Below, in pieces: positions 1 to 6,673 of a stretch of DNA of 11,242 nucleotides. The stretch is from an uncultured Pseudomonadota bacterium (GTDB lineage Bacteria > Pseudomonadota > Gammaproteobacteria > Burkholderiales > SG8-39). The DNA lies in NCBI GenBank assembly GCA_903909415.1, contig CAIVVS010000333.1, positions 1 through 11,242 of the forward strand, written 5' to 3'. The position numbers were made by a program, and so were the translations under genes. Under the pieces are notes generated by a model. That model was not told the DNA's origin, did no database searches, and saw only the letters and a list, made by a program, of their open reading frames with translations. Each line of letters opens with the position of its first letter. Position 1 is the stretch's first letter.

Positions 1-724
1 TCCACGCCTTGCGCAACAGCGTGTTCTGGATGTGGAAGCCCTCCGGCTCGATCGATCCGACCGCGGTGTAGATGGGCGCCTTGGTGGCCGGCGGCATCAG
101 CGCCGGGCTGCAGGTGGCGGCCAGTTTTTTCGTGATCTTCACGTCGTCGTTCACCGTGGGCACGTGCGCGATCGGCGCGATGTCGTACAGGCCGCTCAGG
201 GTCAGGTAGCCCTGGATCATGTCGCGCGGCAGGTCCTTGGCGTAGGCATCGAAGCGGCAGGCCGCCATCATCGCCGTCAGGTGGCCGCCGGCCGAGTGGC
301 CCGACACCACCAGCTTGCCCGAGGGCGCGCCGAAGTTGCTGGCATTGCGCCACAGCCAGGCGCTCGCCTGCACCACCTGCATCACGATGCCGTCCAGCGT
401 GATCTTCGGGCACAGCTCGTAGTTCGGCAGCGCCACGGTGATGCCGACCTTGGTCAGCTCGTTGGCGATGAAGGACTGGAAGCCCTTGTCCATGCTGCGC
501 CAGTAGCCGCCATGGATGAACATGTAGGTGCCGCGGCTCCTGCCCCTGGCGCGGAAGATGTCCATCTTCTGCATCGGGTGGGGGCCGTAGGGCACGTCGA
601 TGTAGCCGCCCAGGGCGGCGCGCGTCTTCACCGACTCGCTGGACCAGCGGTCGAAGTGCTCCTGGAAGTCCGGCGCGGAAATGCGCGCGTTGTACTGTTT
701 CTCGTACTTGTTCATCCCTGCCAT
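1..724 (-). CDS. Alpha/beta hydrolase, arylformamidase/esterase-like (3' end outside the window)
   Basis: This serine hydrolase of the alpha/beta fold is read from the minus strand; 241 residues are visible and the C-terminus lies beyond the left edge. An HGGYW oxyanion-hole motif sits at residues 71-75 and a GHSAGG nucleophile elbow at 142-147 (Ser144 as nucleophile). The HGGYW form is typical of the kynurenine formamidase (arylformamidase)-like branch and of related small esterases. The catalytic His would fall in the missing part. No signal peptide is seen, so it is probably cytoplasmic. The start at 724 is preferred over the Met at 715 because an AGGGGA ribosome site lies about 8 nt upstream. 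It lies 64 bp downstream of the ridA-like gene on the same strand, likely in one operon. The substrate is unknown; cleavage of an amide or ester bond on an aromatic compound is an inference from context. Confidence 0.85.
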   Translation of the reverse strand, partial: MAGMNKYEKQYNARISAPDFQEHFDRWSSESVKTRAALGGYIDVPYGPHPMQKMDIFRARGRSRGTYMFIHGGYWRSMDKGFQSFIANELTKVGITVALPNYELCPKITLDGIVMQVVQASAWLWRNASNFGAPSGKLVVSGHSAGGHLTAMMAACRFDAYAKDLPRDMIQGYLTLSGLYDIAPIAHVPTVNDDVKITKKLAATCSPALMPPATKAPIYTAVGSIEPEGFHIQNTLLRKAW

Positions 725-788
725 GGTTGCTGTTCCCCTGGGGTTGTCGTTGTCTGGTGTCGCGCTTCGAGTGTCGGTCTTCGCCGGT

Positions 789-1181
789 TCAGTCCGGCAC
801 GACGGCCGTGACCTCGATCTCGACCTTGGCGCGGTCCTCGATCAGCGCGGTCACCTGCACCGCGGTCATCGCCGGGAAGTTCTTGCCCAGGATCTCGCGG
901 TAGGCGGCGCCGAGCTCGCGGCCGGCGTCGAGGTAGGCGCGCTTGTCGGTCACGTACCAGGTCATGCGCGTGATGTGCTGCGGACCGGCGCCGGCCTCGG
1001 CCAGCACCGCGACGATGTTCTTCAGCGCCTGCACCGCCTGCGGCAGGAACTCGTCGGACACGAAATTGCACTGCGCGTCCCAGCCGATCTGGCCGGCGAC
1101 GAACACCTGCGTGCCGCGCGCGGCGATGCCGTTGGCGTAGCCGCGCGGTTTGGCCCAGTCGGCGGGCTGGAGGATTTTCAT
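789..1181 (-). CDS. RidA/YjgF/UK114-family protein lacking the catalytic arginine
   Basis: At 130 residues this is the usual length for the RidA family, small trimeric proteins that hydrolyse reactive imines/enamines or, in some pathways, 2-aminomuconate. Family features are the VAGQIGWD segment (about 28-35), the long central helix with VQALKNIVAVLAEAGAG, and the C-terminal KVEIEVTAV strand holding the conserved Glu. At the position of the substrate-binding Arg105 of E. coli RidA the sequence reads PAMTAV, with Met105 instead of Arg, so imine deaminase activity of the RidA type is doubtful. It more probably belongs to one of the Rid subgroups without this Arg. The gene precedes the alpha/beta hydrolase on the minus strand and is divergent from the Rieske oxygenase genes. 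No strong ribosome site precedes the ATG at 1181, but no better in-frame start exists. Its role in aromatic breakdown is inferred from location only. Confidence 0.88.
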   Translation of the reverse strand: MKILQPADWAKPRGYANGIAARGTQVFVAGQIGWDAQCNFVSDEFLPQAVQALKNIVAVLAEAGAGPQHITRMTWYVTDKRAYLDAGRELGAAYREILGKNFPAMTAVQVTALIEDRAKVEIEVTAVVPD

Positions 1182-1212
1182 GGTCGGGCACCGGTTGCGA
1201 AAAGTGGATTAT

Positions 1213-1300
1213 GGCGCAGCCATTCGTAGCCGGGTGGCGCAGCCATTCGTGGCTGGGTGGCGCGGCCATTCGCAGCCGGGTGGCACAGCCACGAATGGCC
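1213..1300. repeat. Three 23-bp tandem repeats plus an inverted partial copy
   Basis: Three adjacent 23-bp units (1213-1235, 1236-1258, 1259-1281) share the form GGCGCAGCCATTCG..GC.GGGT with only a few substitutions. They are followed by a segment in the opposite sense: GCCATTCGTGGCTG at 1242-1255 is perfectly complementary to CAGCCACGAATGGC at 1286-1299, and GGCCATTCG at 1264-1272 pairs with CGAATGGCC at 1292-1300. The RNA could therefore form alternative hairpins with loops of 30 or 19 nt. The block lies in the divergent gap between the ridA-like and Rieske genes. It may be an intergenic repeat family, an operator array or a transcript-folding element; nothing in the sequence decides which. 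Confidence 0.85.
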
Positions 1301-1412
1301 GGGAGTCCCGGGAATCCGAACCCGTGCCGTGACGGCCCCTCCCGCCCGGCGGCAGTAGAATGCAGGCATTGCGCCGCACCGGACGACAGGGGCCGGCGCA
1401 GGAGGAGCCACC

Positions 1413-2696
1413 ATGAACGCACCTGAGCACGGACCCGCGCATTCCCCCGAGGCAGCGGGCATCGCGCCGCTGGACTGGCACGAGCGCGGCATCTCCCGCG
1501 TGCCCTACCGCATCTACGCCGATCCGGCGCTGCACGAGGAGGAGCTCAAGCGCTTCTTCTACTCCGGCCACTGGTGCTACGCGGCCCTGTCCTGCGAGGT
1601 CCCGGAGCCGGGCGACTTCAAGCGCACCTGGATCGGCTCGCGGCAGGTGATCGTGGTGCGCGACACCGACGGCAGCGTCAACGTGGTGGAGAACCACTGC
1701 GCCCACCGCGGCGCGCAGTTCTGCCAGAAGGACCACGGCCGCGTCAGCGAATTCATCTGCCCCTACCACCAGTGGAGCTACGACCTGAAGGGCAACCTGC
1801 AGGGCGTGCCCTTCCTGCGCGGCGTGAAGAACGACGGCAAGGTCCAGGGCGGCATGCCCAAGGACTTCCGCCGCGAGGACCACGGCCTGACCAAGCTCAA
1901 GGTCGAGGAATGGAACGGCGTGGTCTGGGCGAGCTTCGACCACACGCTGGGCAGCGTGCGCGACTACCTCGGGCCGGAGGTGGCGCCCTGGTACGAGCGC
2001 GTGTTCAACGGCAGGAAGCTCACGCTGCTGGGCTACTCGCGCCAGCGCATCCCGGGCAACTGGAAGCTGATGCAGGAGAACATCAAGGACCCCTACCACC
2101 CGGGGCTGCTGCACACCTGGTTCGTGGTGTTCGGCCTGTGGCGCGCCGACCAGAAGTCGCAGCTGGTCACCGACGCGCTGCGCCGGCACGCGGTGATGGT
2201 GTCGCAGAAGAACGACGGCGGCAAGGGCGCGGTCACGCAGGGCGTGTCCTCGTTCAAGGAGAGCATGTCCCTGGAGGACCCGCGCGTGCTGGACGTGGTG
2301 CCCGAGCCCTGGTGGGGCGGGCCGACGGTGACCATGCTCACGCTGTTCCCCTCCGTGATCATCCAGCAGCAGGTCAACTCGGTGTCCACGCGCCACATCA
2401 TCCCGCGCGGCAACGGCGAGTTCGATTTCTGGTGGACCCACTTCGGCTACGAGGATGACACCCCGGAGATGACGCGCCGGCGCCTGCGCCAGGCCAACCT
2501 GTTCGGCCCGGCGGGCTATGTGTCGGCCGACGACGGCGAGGTGATCGAGATGCAGCAGGCGGGCTTCCGCCAGCACCCCGACCACCACACGGTGAGCGAG
2601 CTCGGCGGCCTGGAGACCGGCGGCACCGACCACAACGTGTCCGAGACCCTGATACGCGGCATGTACGACTACTGGCGAAAGGTGATGGCGCTATGA
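1413..2696 (+). CDS. nagG: Rieske non-heme iron oxygenase large (alpha) subunit, salicylate 5-hydroxylase-like
   Basis: This 427-residue catalytic subunit belongs to the aromatic-ring hydroxylating oxygenases. The N-terminal Rieske domain has the 2Fe-2S ligands C96-x-H98 and C116-x2-H119. The C-terminal catalytic domain carries NIKDPYHPGLLH, giving bridging Asp226 and iron ligands His229 and His234; the third ligand is probably Asp373 or Asp374 in the SADDGE segment. The overall sequence, including EPWWGGPT, FPSVIIQQQVNSVSTRH and the C-terminal TLIRGMYDYWRKVM, resembles my recollection of NagG, the large subunit of salicylate 5-hydroxylase, which makes gentisate. A related anthranilate- or benzoate-type oxygenase is possible. 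The ATG at 1413 has a strong AGGAGGAG site at 1400-1407. The stop overlaps the small-subunit start by 4 bp. The ferredoxin and reductase needed for electron supply are not in the window. Confidence 0.93.
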   Translation: MNAPEHGPAHSPEAAGIAPLDWHERGISRVPYRIYADPALHEEELKRFFYSGHWCYAALSCEVPEPGDFKRTWIGSRQVIVVRDTDGSVNVVENHCAHRGAQFCQKDHGRVSEFICPYHQWSYDLKGNLQGVPFLRGVKNDGKVQGGMPKDFRREDHGLTKLKVEEWNGVVWASFDHTLGSVRDYLGPEVAPWYERVFNGRKLTLLGYSRQRIPGNWKLMQENIKDPYHPGLLHTWFVVFGLWRADQKSQLVTDALRRHAVMVSQKNDGGKGAVTQGVSSFKESMSLEDPRVLDVVPEPWWGGPTVTMLTLFPSVIIQQQVNSVSTRHIIPRGNGEFDFWWTHFGYEDDTPEMTRRRLRQANLFGPAGYVSADDGEVIEMQQAGFRQHPDHHTVSELGGLETGGTDHNVSETLIRGMYDYWRKVMAL

Positions 2697-3250
2697 ACGC
2701 CCCCCTGAACCCGACCGCAGGCAAGGACGCCGTGGCGCCCGACTACACCCGCGCCGCAACGCTGGCCTCCGACGCAGTGCTGCGCGCCCAGCTGGAAGAC
2801 CTGTACGCGCGCTACGCCGCCTGCCTGGACGCCGGCCTGTACGACCAGTGGCCCGCGTTCTTCACCGAGGATTGCACCTACAAGCTGCAGCCGCGCGAGA
2901 ACTTCGAGCGCGGCCTGCCCTTGTGCACGCTGTCCTTCGAGAGCCGCGGCATGCTGCGCGACCGCGTCTACGGCATCACCCAGACCCTGTTCCACCAGCC
3001 CTACTACCAGCGCCATGCCGTATCCGGCCTGATGGTCACCGGGCAGGACGGCCCGGTGATTCTCGCCGAGGCGAACTACACCGTGGTGCGCACCCGCATG
3101 CACGAGCCCTCGGAGCTGCTGTCGGTCGGGCGCAGCTACGACCGGGTGGTGGGCGAAGCCGGCGATACCGCCGGGGAACTGCGTTTCGCCGCGCGCGTGT
3201 TCGTGTTCGACAACGACCTGATCCCCAACTCAGTCATCTACCCGATCTGA
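2693..3250 (+). CDS. nagH: Ring-hydroxylating oxygenase small (beta) subunit
   Basis: This 185-residue protein has the SnoaL/NTF2-like cone fold of Rieske oxygenase beta subunits, which has a structural role in the alpha3beta3 oxygenase and is not catalytic. Supporting features are the N-terminal helix (LEDLYARYAACLDAG) followed by WPAFFTEDCTYKLQP, a central LSFESRGMLRDRVYGI segment, and the typical ending FDNDLIPNSVIYPI. It is slightly longer than NagH-type small subunits because of an N-terminal extension of roughly 25 residues. The ATG overlaps the alpha-subunit stop codon (ATGA at 2693-2696), indicating translational coupling and equal expression of the two subunits. The pairing supports a two-component oxygenase of the salicylate 5-hydroxylase or anthranilate/benzoate dioxygenase type. 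Confidence 0.92.
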   Translation: MNAPLNPTAGKDAVAPDYTRAATLASDAVLRAQLEDLYARYAACLDAGLYDQWPAFFTEDCTYKLQPRENFERGLPLCTLSFESRGMLRDRVYGITQTLFHQPYYQRHAVSGLMVTGQDGPVILAEANYTVVRTRMHEPSELLSVGRSYDRVVGEAGDTAGELRFAARVFVFDNDLIPNSVIYPI

Positions 3251-3329
3251 GTTGCCCGCACCCGCCGGCGCGGGCGCGCCGCGTCACGAAGTTTTGCAGC
3301 GCCGCAATAGTGTTTGACCGGTGCGGCCT

Positions 3330-3349
3330 GCCCCGGCACGACCCGGGGC
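3330..3349. other. GC-rich hairpin in the gap before the membrane-protein gene
   Basis: GCCCCGG (3330-3336) and CCGGGGC (3343-3349) form a perfect 7-bp stem with a 6-nt loop, ending 14 bp before the ATG at 3364. No T-run follows in either direction, so it is not a clear intrinsic terminator. It could attenuate read-through or occlude the start region of the next gene. A second short stem (CCCGC/GCGGG at 3261-3274) lies just after the beta-subunit stop. The function of both is unknown. Confidence 0.4.
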
Positions 3350-3363
3350 GTTAGCATCGCTGC

Positions 3364-3798
3364 ATGATGAAAGCGTCCCTGCAGCAACGCATTTCCCCGG
3401 AGCCCGGCGGGCGCTGGCGCATGGTCCTGTCCGGTGCTGCCCTGGCCGGTGCGGCCTGGCAGCTGGCGCAGCACGGTTCGGGGGAACTCGCGTTGCCCTT
3501 CGCCATGGCCTGCTCGGTGACCTGCATGCTGCCCTGGCTGGCGATGCTGGCGCTGGTGCGCACCCTGCCGCTGCCCTTGTCGGGGGTCGCGCTGGCGGCG
3601 CTGGTGTCGCTGGAGCTGTCGGCGTTGTGCTTTTCCAGCGTGGGGCACGTGGACTACAGCCTGGCGCACTACGCGGCCAAGCCCGCTGCCCAGGCGGTGT
3701 TCCTGGCCCTGATGCTGACCGCCTCCGGCCTGCTGGCGCGGGCCCGTGGCGCGGCGTTCGCCGGTCCGGACAACGAGGCGGCGCCGAACGAGCGATAA
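3364..3798 (+). CDS. Small hypothetical membrane protein
   Basis: The 144-residue product has about four hydrophobic helices, at roughly residues 19-36, 43-65, 71-92 and 107-126. A basic N-terminus and a polar C-terminal tail (PDNEAAPNER) flank them, so it is probably an inner-membrane protein. I recognise no family. The codon pattern (strong G/C at third positions, in-frame Leu/Ala runs) looks like real coding sequence. It sits between the Rieske genes and the extradiol dioxygenase on the same strand, 113 bp after the former and 37 bp before the latter. The ribosome site is weak, and Met at 3367 is an equally possible start. A role in uptake or in the membrane stress response would be speculation. 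Confidence 0.6.
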   Translation: MMKASLQQRISPEPGGRWRMVLSGAALAGAAWQLAQHGSGELALPFAMACSVTCMLPWLAMLALVRTLPLPLSGVALAALVSLELSALCFSSVGHVDYSLAHYAAKPAAQAVFLALMLTASGLLARARGAAFAGPDNEAAPNER

Positions 3799-3835
3799 TC
3801 CCGTCCTTCGCATGCAAGCCGAACGGAGGATGGGA

Positions 3836-4723
3836 ATGAACCTGCGCAGCATCGAACTGGATGTCACCGACCTCGCCAAGGCGAGCGAATTCCTGACCGG
3901 AACCTGGGGACTGGCCGAGGCCGGCCGCAGCGGCAAGACCGCGTTCTTCCGCGGCACCGGCGACGCCCCTTACGTGATGGCGCTGACCGAGTCCTCCGGC
4001 CCGGCCGTGTCCACCGTGAGCTTCGCCATCGCCGAGTCCGAAGCCGATGCCCTGCGCAAGCGCGCCAGTGCCGCCGGCGCGAAGGTGTCGGCCACCGCCA
4101 AGGTGGACGAACCCGGCGGCGGCAGCGCCTTCACCATCGCCGGCCGCGAGGGCCAGGCCTACCGCTTCGTGTCCGGCGCCACGCCCGCCGGCGCCTTCAA
4201 GGCCACGGCGCTGCCCGCGGACATGTGCCCCAGCGGCCTTGCCCACGTGGTGTTCAACACGCCCGACCGCGATGCCTGCACGAAATTCATGCTGGATACC
4301 TTCGGCTTCCGCCTGTCGGACCGCACCGCGGTGATGGACTTCGTGCGCTGCGACAGCGTGCACCACGCCATCGCCTTCGCGCGCGGCGACCAGCCGGGGC
4401 TGAACCACATCGCCTTCGAGATGCCCTCCACCGACGCGCTGATGCGCGGCATCGGTCGCCTCGGCGACGCGGGCTTCAGCTCCCCCTGGGGCCCCGGACG
4501 CCACGGCCCGGGCAACAACGTGTTCGCCTATTTCATCGCGCCCTTCGGGGCCACGATCGAGTACACCGCCGAGGTCGAGCGCGTCGGCGAGGACTACCGC
4601 ACCGGCCAGCCCGAGGACTGGACCTGGCCGCCGGGGCGCGTCGACCACTGGGGCATCTCCAAGCGCGACAACGCGCGCCTGCACGAGGCGGAGGCGGCCT
4701 TCCGCTTCAAGCAGGCCGCATGA
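3836..4723 (+). CDS. Two-domain VOC protein, type I extradiol dioxygenase-like
   Basis: This 295-residue protein has two vicinal-oxygen-chelate modules (about 1-115 and 133-250), the architecture and length of extradiol ring-cleavage dioxygenases such as 2,3-dihydroxybiphenyl 1,2-dioxygenase. The second module keeps the 2-His-1-Glu iron site: His137 (GLAHVVF), His191 (LNHIAFE) and Glu242 (ATIEYTAE). The region 222-242 (GRHGPGNNVFAYFIAPFG plus E) follows the extradiol signature, with Ala where an aliphatic or aromatic residue precedes the Tyr. It probably cleaves a catecholic compound beside the hydroxyls, using Fe(II); the substrate is unknown. The start at 3836 is chosen because GGAGG (3825-3829) lies 6 nt upstream; in-frame ATGs at 3812 and 3830 are too far or overlap that site. 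Its stop overlaps the next gene's start by 4 bp. Confidence 0.87.
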   Translation: MNLRSIELDVTDLAKASEFLTGTWGLAEAGRSGKTAFFRGTGDAPYVMALTESSGPAVSTVSFAIAESEADALRKRASAAGAKVSATAKVDEPGGGSAFTIAGREGQAYRFVSGATPAGAFKATALPADMCPSGLAHVVFNTPDRDACTKFMLDTFGFRLSDRTAVMDFVRCDSVHHAIAFARGDQPGLNHIAFEMPSTDALMRGIGRLGDAGFSSPWGPGRHGPGNNVFAYFIAPFGATIEYTAEVERVGEDYRTGQPEDWTWPPGRVDHWGISKRDNARLHEAEAAFRFKQAA

Positions 4724-5709
4724 CCCCGCGCAGGGCAGTGCCGGGCGCGGCGCTGGCCGCATGCCTCCTGCTCGGTGCGGCGGGCGCCCACGCGCAGGCC
4801 CCCGCCGGCGCCGGCGAATGGCCCGCCCGCCCGGTGCGGGTGGTGATGCCCAACGCACCCGGCAGCTCCATCGACACCGTGGGCCGCATCGTGTCCGCGC
4901 GCCTGCAGGAACTGCTCGGCCAGCCGCTGGTGATCGAGAACAAGGCCGGCGCCAGCGGCGCGATCGGCATGGAGGCGGTCAAGGTCGCCCCGCCCGACGG
5001 CTACACGCTCGCGGTCGGCTCGGCCAGTTCCATGTCGGTGGCACCGCTGGTGCAGAAGAAGGTGCCCTACGACCCGTTGTACGACTTCGCCTTCGTGTCC
5101 CTGGTCGCGGTGATGCCCAACGTGCTGGTGGTCACGCCCTCGCTGCCGGTGAAGAACGTGGGCGAACTGATCGAGTACGCGCGCGCCAACCCGGGCAAGG
5201 TGAACATGGCCTCGGCCGGCGTGGGCGCGGCCAGCCACCTCGCGGGCGTGCTGTTCCAGACCATGGCGCGCTTCGAGGCGCTGCATGTGCCCTACAAGGG
5301 CGGCAGCCCGTCGGCCGCCGCGGTGGTGGCGGGCGAGTCGCAGTTCAGCATCACGCCGGCCCCCGCGGTGATGGGCCTGGTCAAGGGCGGGCGCCTGCGC
5401 GCGCTGGGCCACAGCCTGCCGCGCCGCACGCCGCTGCTGGACATGCCGTCGATCGCGGAGGCCGTGCCGGGCTATGACTACAACGGCTGGGCCGGCTTCG
5501 TCGCCCCGCGCGGCACGCAGCGCGCCGTGGTGGACAAGCTGCGCTTCGCGCTGGCCAAGGTGGTGGAGCTGCCGGCGGTGAAGGAAGCGCTGGGCGCGCA
5601 GGGCGCCGAGGCGACCATCACCACGCCCGAGGACTTCCGCACCTTCCTGGAGCGCGACCTCGCCAACAATGCGCGCGTGGTGAAGTCCGCGAACATCCAG
5701 CCGGAATGA
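4720..5709 (+). CDS. Bug/TctC-family periplasmic solute-binding protein
   Basis: The 329-residue product is a substrate-binding protein of the tripartite tricarboxylate transporter type, a family greatly expanded in Burkholderiales, where most members are orphans that bind carboxylates or aromatic acids. A signal peptide spans about 1-25, with a probable cut after AHA. Family motifs are PVRVVMPNAPGSSIDTVGR (about 38-56), GQPLVIENKAGASGAIG (67-83), PPDGYTLAVG (91-100) and HVPYKGG in the middle. No TctA or TctB membrane partner is nearby. The ATG overlaps the extradiol-dioxygenase stop (ATGA), so the two are translationally coupled, which links this binder to the same catabolic unit. The ligand is inferred to be an aromatic or related carboxylate. 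Confidence 0.92.
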   Translation: MTPRRAVPGAALAACLLLGAAGAHAQAPAGAGEWPARPVRVVMPNAPGSSIDTVGRIVSARLQELLGQPLVIENKAGASGAIGMEAVKVAPPDGYTLAVGSASSMSVAPLVQKKVPYDPLYDFAFVSLVAVMPNVLVVTPSLPVKNVGELIEYARANPGKVNMASAGVGAASHLAGVLFQTMARFEALHVPYKGGSPSAAAVVAGESQFSITPAPAVMGLVKGGRLRALGHSLPRRTPLLDMPSIAEAVPGYDYNGWAGFVAPRGTQRAVVDKLRFALAKVVELPAVKEALGAQGAEATITTPEDFRTFLERDLANNARVVKSANIQPE

Positions 5710-5724
5710 GTCCAGCCGGAATGA
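5696..5724. repeat. 15-bp-period direct duplication at the Bug/hslO junction
   Basis: TCCAGCCGGAATGA occurs at 5696-5709 and again at 5711-5724, separated by one G. The first copy contains the Bug stop codon; the second lies in the 19-bp gap before the GTG start of the Hsp33 gene. The second copy's ATG opens a three-codon reading frame (5721-5732) whose stop overlaps the GTG start at 5729. It looks like a recent slippage or tandem duplication. Confidence 0.9.
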
Positions 5725-5728
5725 ACGC

Positions 5729-6601
5729 GTGAGCACCCACGCGCAGACCGGGCTGCACGCCGACTACGTGCAGCGCTTCCTGTTCGAGAACTTGGACATA
5801 CGCGGGCGGGTGGTGTCGCTCACCGGCGAGTGGGTGAAGATGGTGGCCGGGCGCAATTACCCGCCGCGCATCGTCTCGCTGCTGGGCCGCACCGCCGCGC
5901 TGGTGGTGCTGATGGGCGCGAACCAGAAGGCCGCGCGCCGCATCACCCTGCAGCTGCAGGGCGAGGGCCCGGTGACGCTGCTGGTGGCCGATTGCACGTC
6001 GGCCATGCGGCTGCGCGGCATGGCGCGCGCCATCGGCGAACTCGACCCCGCCGCCACGGACCGGGCCCTGCTGGGCAAGGGGCGCATGGCGCTCACGCTG
6101 GAGGACGACGCCACCGGCCAGACCTACCAGAGCCTGGTGCCGCTGGAGGGCGACAGCCTGGACGAGGTCTTCGGCCATTACCTCGCGCAGTCCGAGCAGG
6201 GCGAGGCCTTCATCCTGCTGCACGCCGACGAGCACTCGGCCAGCGCCATCCTGCTGGAGAAGCTGCCGGGCGCGGATGCGAAGGACGCCGACGGCTGGAA
6301 CCGCGTCACGCGGCTCGCGGCCACGCTCGCGCCGGGCGAGGCGGCCACGGTGTCGGCGGCGGACCTGCTGGTGCGCCTGTTCCACGAGGAACTGCTGCGC
6401 GTCTACCCGCTGCACGCGGTGGTCTACCACTGCCCGCGCGACGAGGAGAAGGTCGCCGACATGCTGCGCAGCCTAGGGCGCGCCGAGGTGGATTCGATCC
6501 TCGCCGAGCAGGGCGAGGTGAAGATCGTCAACGAGATGTGCAACCACGAGTACCGCTTCGACGCGGCGGCGGTTGCGAGGATGTTCGAAAAGATTAATTA
6601 A
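5729..6601 (+). CDS. hslO: Hsp33-like redox chaperone HslO with an incomplete zinc motif
   Basis: This 290-residue protein is of normal length for Hsp33, a cytoplasmic holdase chaperone activated by oxidation and unfolding. The N-terminal domain is recognisable (YVQRFLFENLDIRGRVVSL, the ITLQLQGEGPVTLLVADC segment, and ALTLEDDATGQTYQSLVPLEGDSL). Normal Hsp33 holds zinc with CxC and CxxC near the C-terminus. Here these read Y233-H-C235-P-R and N268-E-M-C271-N, so two of the four cysteines are missing; His234 and His273 are nearby and could substitute. The usual redox switch is therefore doubtful. The start is GTG at 5729, 19 bp after the Bug gene, without a strong ribosome site; coupling to the upstream gene is likely. 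A terminator hairpin begins at the stop codon. No better name than HslO is apparent. Confidence 0.88.
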   Translation: MSTHAQTGLHADYVQRFLFENLDIRGRVVSLTGEWVKMVAGRNYPPRIVSLLGRTAALVVLMGANQKAARRITLQLQGEGPVTLLVADCTSAMRLRGMARAIGELDPAATDRALLGKGRMALTLEDDATGQTYQSLVPLEGDSLDEVFGHYLAQSEQGEAFILLHADEHSASAILLEKLPGADAKDADGWNRVTRLAATLAPGEAATVSAADLLVRLFHEELLRVYPLHAVVYHCPRDEEKVADMLRSLGRAEVDSILAEQGEVKIVNEMCNHEYRFDAAAVARMFEKIN

Positions 6602-6622
6602 AACAGCGGGTTATGCTGTTTT
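6600..6622. terminator. Bidirectional intrinsic terminator between convergent genes
   Basis: AAAACAGC (6600-6607) and GCTGTTTT (6615-6622) form a perfect 8-bp stem with a 7-nt loop, and a second GCTGTTTTT follows at 6626-6634. On the plus strand it overlaps the hslO stop and ends in T-rich sequence. On the minus strand it reads into TTTTAATTAA after the CPBP protease gene. The position between two convergent stops supports action in both directions. Confidence 0.75.
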
Positions 6623-6673
6623 CAGCTGTTTTTCGGCCTTGCAGAGGTACGTTGCCGCCCGGGAACGGCTGAG

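Noticed and set aside
1213..1281. CRISPR-like repeats
   Set aside because: The 23-bp units are directly adjacent with no spacers, and there are no cas genes.
1209..2633. Long open frame antisense to the Rieske alpha subunit
   Set aside because: Its product is a His/Ala/Val-rich composition typical of the antisense of GC-rich genes and has no domain. The plus strand has all the Rieske and iron motifs.
3254..3275. Terminator after the oxygenase beta subunit
   Set aside because: A short GC stem exists but no T-run follows, so termination is not supported.
3284..4858. Long minus-strand open frame over the membrane-protein and VOC genes
   Set aside because: Low-complexity Gly/Ala/Arg product spanning two genes and the intergenic spacer; the plus strand has clear VOC motifs and ribosome sites.
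4594..5736. Minus-strand open frame over the first Bug gene
   Set aside because: His/Arg-rich antisense shadow with no recognisable family.
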